Source: Acidimicrobiales bacterium (GTDB lineage Bacteria > Actinomycetota > Acidimicrobiia > Acidimicrobiales > UBA8190). From it: DNA of 35,522 nt. The notes below the pieces were generated by a model. That model did not search any database. It had not been told where the DNA came from and saw nothing but the letters and a program-made list of their open reading frames with translations. Where the stretch lies: positions 1 through 35,522 of the forward strand of contig DATKSK010000026.1 in assembly GCA_035531755.1 (NCBI GenBank), written 5' to 3'. Each line of letters starts with the position of its first letter. The stretch's first letter is position 1. Position numbers and translations under genes: made by a program. Positions 33,368 to 35,522 of this stretch are shown here, in pieces.

Positions 33368-33883
33368 TCACCGCACGGGCTGGCCCGCACCGTCGACGGC
33401 GTACCAGAGACCACCGGAGTTGTCCCGCCCCTCCCCCGTCGCCTGGCCCGGCGCGGTGTCGCCGATCCAGCGGTACAGGGGCCAGCCCGCGTACGTCACC
33501 TGCAGGGTGCCGTCGCTGCGACGCGTCGTGGCGACCACGGCGGCGTCGGCGTCGGGCCCGGTGACGGGGGTGGCCACACCCGAGGGCAGTGTCAGCGGAG
33601 GCCACTGCGACGCGCAGGACGCCGTACATGTCGATCGCCCCCGGCCGTGGTCGGGCACGAAGAGGTAGAGCGTGAGCCCGTAGCCGTCCACGAGCACCGT
33701 GCCGAGTCCCGTGACCGTCGCCGTGTGCACCATGTAGCCGGGTCCCCCGGGGCCCGTCGTCGGCGCCCCGGCGGCCGACACCGTGCCCACGTCACCGGCC
33801 CCGCCGCAGGCGCCGAGCACCACCGCCGCCACGGTCACCACGATCGGGGCCGCCAGCTTCGCCACCACCGATCGCGCGCCCAC
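33368..33883 (-). CDS. secreted lipoprotein with COG4315-type repeats
   Basis: The 171-residue product starts with a signal peptide (VVAKLAAPIVVTVAAVVLGAC) that ends in a lipobox LGAC, so it should be a membrane-anchored lipoprotein. Two repeats of the PF03640 kind follow: TVLVDGYGLTLYLFVPD with a STCTASCASQWPPL cysteine pair, and VTYAGWPLYRWIGDTAPGQ ending in LWYAVDGAGQPV. The function of these repeats is not established. GTG 33883 is used; TACCAT ends nine bases upstream. The in-frame GTGs at 33868 and 33865 are alternatives that would still leave a full signal peptide. Confidence 0.85.
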   Translation of the reverse strand: MGARSVVAKLAAPIVVTVAAVVLGACGGAGDVGTVSAAGAPTTGPGGPGYMVHTATVTGLGTVLVDGYGLTLYLFVPDHGRGRSTCTASCASQWPPLTLPSGVATPVTGPDADAAVVATTRRSDGTLQVTYAGWPLYRWIGDTAPGQATGEGRDNSGGLWYAVDGAGQPVR

Positions 33884-33892
33884 TGTCGCCGC

Positions 33893-33898
33893 ATGGTA
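33893..33898 (-). promoter_or_regulatory. -10 candidate for the lipoprotein gene
   Basis: TACCAT on the minus strand ends nine bases before GTG 33883, slightly farther than the other leaderless sites, so the leader would be one to three bases. No Shine-Dalgarno is present. Confidence 0.45.
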
Positions 33899-33984
33899 CC
33901 CCCGCCGCCCGGGCGTGAACCGGCGACAGCCTGGGACCGCAGACGGCGGGGCCCCGGGCTTGCCGGCGTCCGACGAGGCAGGGG

Positions 33985-34773
33985 TCAGCGGCCCTTGAAG
34001 TTCGGCTCGCGCTTCTCGGCGAAGGCGCGCATGGCCTCGGCCGTGTCCTCGGTGAAGAAGTTGACCGTCTGGCAACGGGCCTCGTCCTCGAGGGCCTGGG
34101 CCATGGTCACCGACATGGCGTTGTCGAGCAGCGCCTTGGTCATCGAGAGGGCGATCGGCGGTCCCGCCGCCAGGCGGCGCGCCCACTCCCCGACGAAGGC
34201 GTCGAGCTCGGCGTCGGGAACCACACGGTTGACGAGCCCGACGTCCGCCGCCTCCTGGGCCGACAGGATGTCGGCGAAGTACGCCAGCTCCTTCGCCTTG
34301 TGCAGGCCGATGAGCCGGGGCAGGAGCCACGACGACCCTCCGTCGACCGACAGGCCCCGTTTGGCGAAGATCTCCGAGAACCGCGCGTTGTCCGAGGCCA
34401 CCGTCAGGTCGCAGGCGAGTGCCAGGCTCATGCCCGCCCCGGCGGCGATCCCACGCACCTTGGCGATCGTCGGCTTGGGCAGCCGGTGCAGCGCCAGCAT
34501 CACCTGGCCGAAGAACCGCATGCGCACGAGGTGGGGATCGGCGGGGTCGCCGCTCACCCCGCTCGGGTCGGCGATGTCGGCGCCCGAGCAGAACGCACCC
34601 CCGGCGCCGGTCAGGACGACGACCCGGTCCTCACGCCGGCGTGCCACCTCGCCGACCATGTCGATCAGCTCCTGCCACATGAGGCCGTTGCCGGCATTCT
34701 TGCGCTCCGGCCGGTTGAGGGTGACCGTCACGATCCCCTCGGCGCGTTCCACGATGATGGTCTCGGTGCTCAC
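33985..34773 (-). CDS. enoyl-CoA hydratase/isomerase family protein
   Basis: The 262-residue product is a crotonase-fold protein: TVTLNRPERKNAGN, VVVLTGAGGAFCSGADI as first oxyanion loop, and KVRGIAAGAGMSLALACDL as second. The two glutamates of true enoyl-CoA hydratases are not conserved (Ser116 and a Phe stand there by my alignment). Asp144 in GLSVDGGSSWLLPRL matches the catalytic Asp of PaaG-type isomerases, so ring-epoxide or double-bond isomerisation is more likely than hydration. GTG 34773 is supported by TAGGGT eight bases upstream. It sits between the lipoprotein and yraN and is not obviously related to either. Confidence 0.88.
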   Translation of the reverse strand: MSTETIIVERAEGIVTVTLNRPERKNAGNGLMWQELIDMVGEVARRREDRVVVLTGAGGAFCSGADIADPSGVSGDPADPHLVRMRFFGQVMLALHRLPKPTIAKVRGIAAGAGMSLALACDLTVASDNARFSEIFAKRGLSVDGGSSWLLPRLIGLHKAKELAYFADILSAQEAADVGLVNRVVPDAELDAFVGEWARRLAAGPPIALSMTKALLDNAMSVTMAQALEDEARCQTVNFFTEDTAEAMRAFAEKREPNFKGR

Positions 34774-34781
34774 AGGGCGAC

Positions 34782-34787
34782 ACCCTA
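34782..34787 (-). promoter_or_regulatory. -10 hexamer of a leaderless promoter
   Basis: TAGGGT on the minus strand ends eight bases before GTG 34773 of the crotonase-family gene. There is no Shine-Dalgarno sequence. It lies in the 51-base gap after yraN, so the gene can be transcribed apart from the yraN cluster. Confidence 0.55.
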
Positions 34788-34824
34788 TCGACCCGAGCGC
34801 GTGCGCTCCCGTGTCGCCGACCGC

Positions 34825-35202
34825 TCAGAAGGCGTCCTCGAGCACCTCGACCTCGAGCGCACCGTCGGGCCCGCGGGTCACGGCGGCGACGTCGAACCGC
34901 ACGCGCTCGTAGCGAGACCCACCCGGACGGTGGCCGTGCAGCCACCGGGTGGCCAGGCGTCGCAGTCGCCGCTGCTTGCCGGCGGTGACGGCCTCGAAGG
35001 GCGAGCCGAAGCGCGCCGAGGCCCGGGTCTTCACCTCGCAGAACACCACCACGTCGCCCGCCGCGCTCCGGGCCACGAGGTCGATCTCCCCCTCGGCGCA
35101 CCGCCAGTTGCGGGCGAGCACCTCGTAGGACGCCTCGCGGTACCAGGCCGCGGCGGCGTCCTCGCCCCGGGCACCGAATGCCACCCGGCCACCGCCGGGC
35201 AT
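34825..35202 (-). CDS. yraN: YraN family (UPF0102) nuclease-like protein
   Basis: The 125-residue product has the UPF0102 pattern: GARGEDAAAAWYREASYEVLARNWR, then GEIDLVARS and VVFCEVKTRAS, which supply the Asp and ExK of a PD-(D/E)XK nuclease fold, and a C-terminal RVRFDVAAV strand. The cellular role is not settled; the gene often sits near comM and dprA. The ATG starts one base after the DUF2469 stop, so it is probably read by coupled translation. The comM gene lies 2.7 kb downstream instead of next to it. Confidence 0.92.
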   Translation of the reverse strand: MPGGGRVAFGARGEDAAAAWYREASYEVLARNWRCAEGEIDLVARSAAGDVVVFCEVKTRASARFGSPFEAVTAGKQRRLRRLATRWLHGHRPGGSRYERVRFDVAAVTRGPDGALEVEVLEDAF

Positions 35203-35203
35203 C

Positions 35204-35497
35204 TCAGGTGTCGCGTTCGGGCAGCCGCTCGACGTTGACGTCCCGGAAGGTGAGCACCTGCACGTGCGGCACGAAACGCGCCGGGCGGTACATGTCCCAC
35301 ACCCAGGCGTCGTTCAGCTCGAGCTCGACGCACGTCGGGGACGACGCGTCGCGCACCGTCACCTTGACCTCGTTGGCCAGGTAGAAGCGGCGCTCGGTCT
35401 CGACGACGTACCGGAACAGCGGGAGCACCGTGCGGTACTCCTGCACGAGGGCCAGCTCGATCTCGGCCTCGTACCGTTCGAGGTCCTCTTCGCTCAT
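35204..35497 (-). CDS. DUF2469 family protein
   Basis: The 97-residue product matches DUF2469 over its full length: SEEDLERYEAEIELALVQEY, LFRYVVETERRFYLANEV and ELNDAWVWDMYRPARFVPHV, ending FRDVNVERL. This small acidic family is confined largely to actinobacteria, has no known function and is usually found between rnhB and yraN. The ATG overlaps the stop of an upstream frame as ATGA, which supports the start although the ribosome-binding site is weak. Confidence 0.92.
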   Translation of the reverse strand: MSEEDLERYEAEIELALVQEYRTVLPLFRYVVETERRFYLANEVKVTVRDASSPTCVELELNDAWVWDMYRPARFVPHVQVLTFRDVNVERLPERDT

Positions 35498-35522
35498 CGT
35501 CGCTCGGCCACCATCGCCTCGA
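35494..35522 (-). CDS. possible end of an upstream gene (rnhB by position)
   Basis: The last bases of the window, read on the minus strand, give a frame ending EAMVAERR and a TGA that overlaps the DUF2469 start as ATGA. Eight codons are too few to identify a family. Ribonuclease HII (rnhB) is the expected neighbour from gene order in mycobacteria, which is the only basis for the suggestion. Confidence 0.3.

Overview
The window is very GC-rich, gene-dense bacterial DNA with many GTG starts. The gene content points to Actinomycetota, most likely a class such as Acidimicrobiia: a mycothiol-conjugate amidase, several luciferase-like (F420/FMN) oxidoreductases, a nitrobindin, DUF2469 and the actinobacterial pspA-htpX-pspAB operon. 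The taxonomic call is an inference from gene families only. No rRNA, tRNA, CRISPR array, insertion sequence or prophage was seen, and no stretch longer than 300 bases lacks a gene.

Layout. 1-6.1 kb: the tail of an unknown gene, two F420-type oxidoreductases, a methyltransferase-nitrobindin pair, purE, a TIGR01777 epimerase, a small ORF and a YdjC-type deacetylase. 6.1-7.5 kb: an SCP2-like protein and Mca. 7.7-10.2 kb: the envelope-stress operon pspA-htpX-pspAB. 10.2-14.1 kb (minus strand): acyl-CoA dehydrogenase, a methyltransferase, a conserved protein and pterin carbinolamine dehydratase. 14.2-20.9 kb (minus strand): a tightly packed run of luciferase-like monooxygenase, SDR, SGNH hydrolase, IclR regulator, SDR, hypothetical and fumarase. 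21-24.4 kb: alanine dehydrogenase, NYN protein, double-VOC protein and a methyltransferase. 24.4-29.4 kb: two divergent membrane GGDEF-EAL proteins. 29.4-35.5 kb (minus strand): dprA, comM, a YihY protein, a 37-residue membrane peptide, a lipoprotein, an enoyl-CoA hydratase relative, yraN, DUF2469 and perhaps the end of rnhB. This last order resembles the rnhB-comM-dprA region of mycobacteria with extra genes inserted.

How the genes may work together. The 14.2-20.9 kb run reads like a small catabolic operon: an alcohol dehydrogenase step, oxygen insertion by a luciferase-family enzyme, ester hydrolysis, and local IclR control with a 20-base operator-like palindrome at the operon head. The two GGDEF-EAL proteins share a 193-base control region holding two mutually exclusive hairpins. 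The psp genes are coupled by start/stop overlaps, including a 17-codon mini-ORF that exactly bridges htpX and pspAB.

The strongest window-wide sequence signal is regulatory. At least eight genes have a TANNNT hexamer ending 6-8 bases before the start codon, the pattern of leaderless transcription, and it was used here to choose starts. At two other gene borders the upstream stop codon itself supplies the TA of a candidate -10 hexamer. Short tandem duplications (18, 27 and 30 bases) sit at the 3' ends of three genes.
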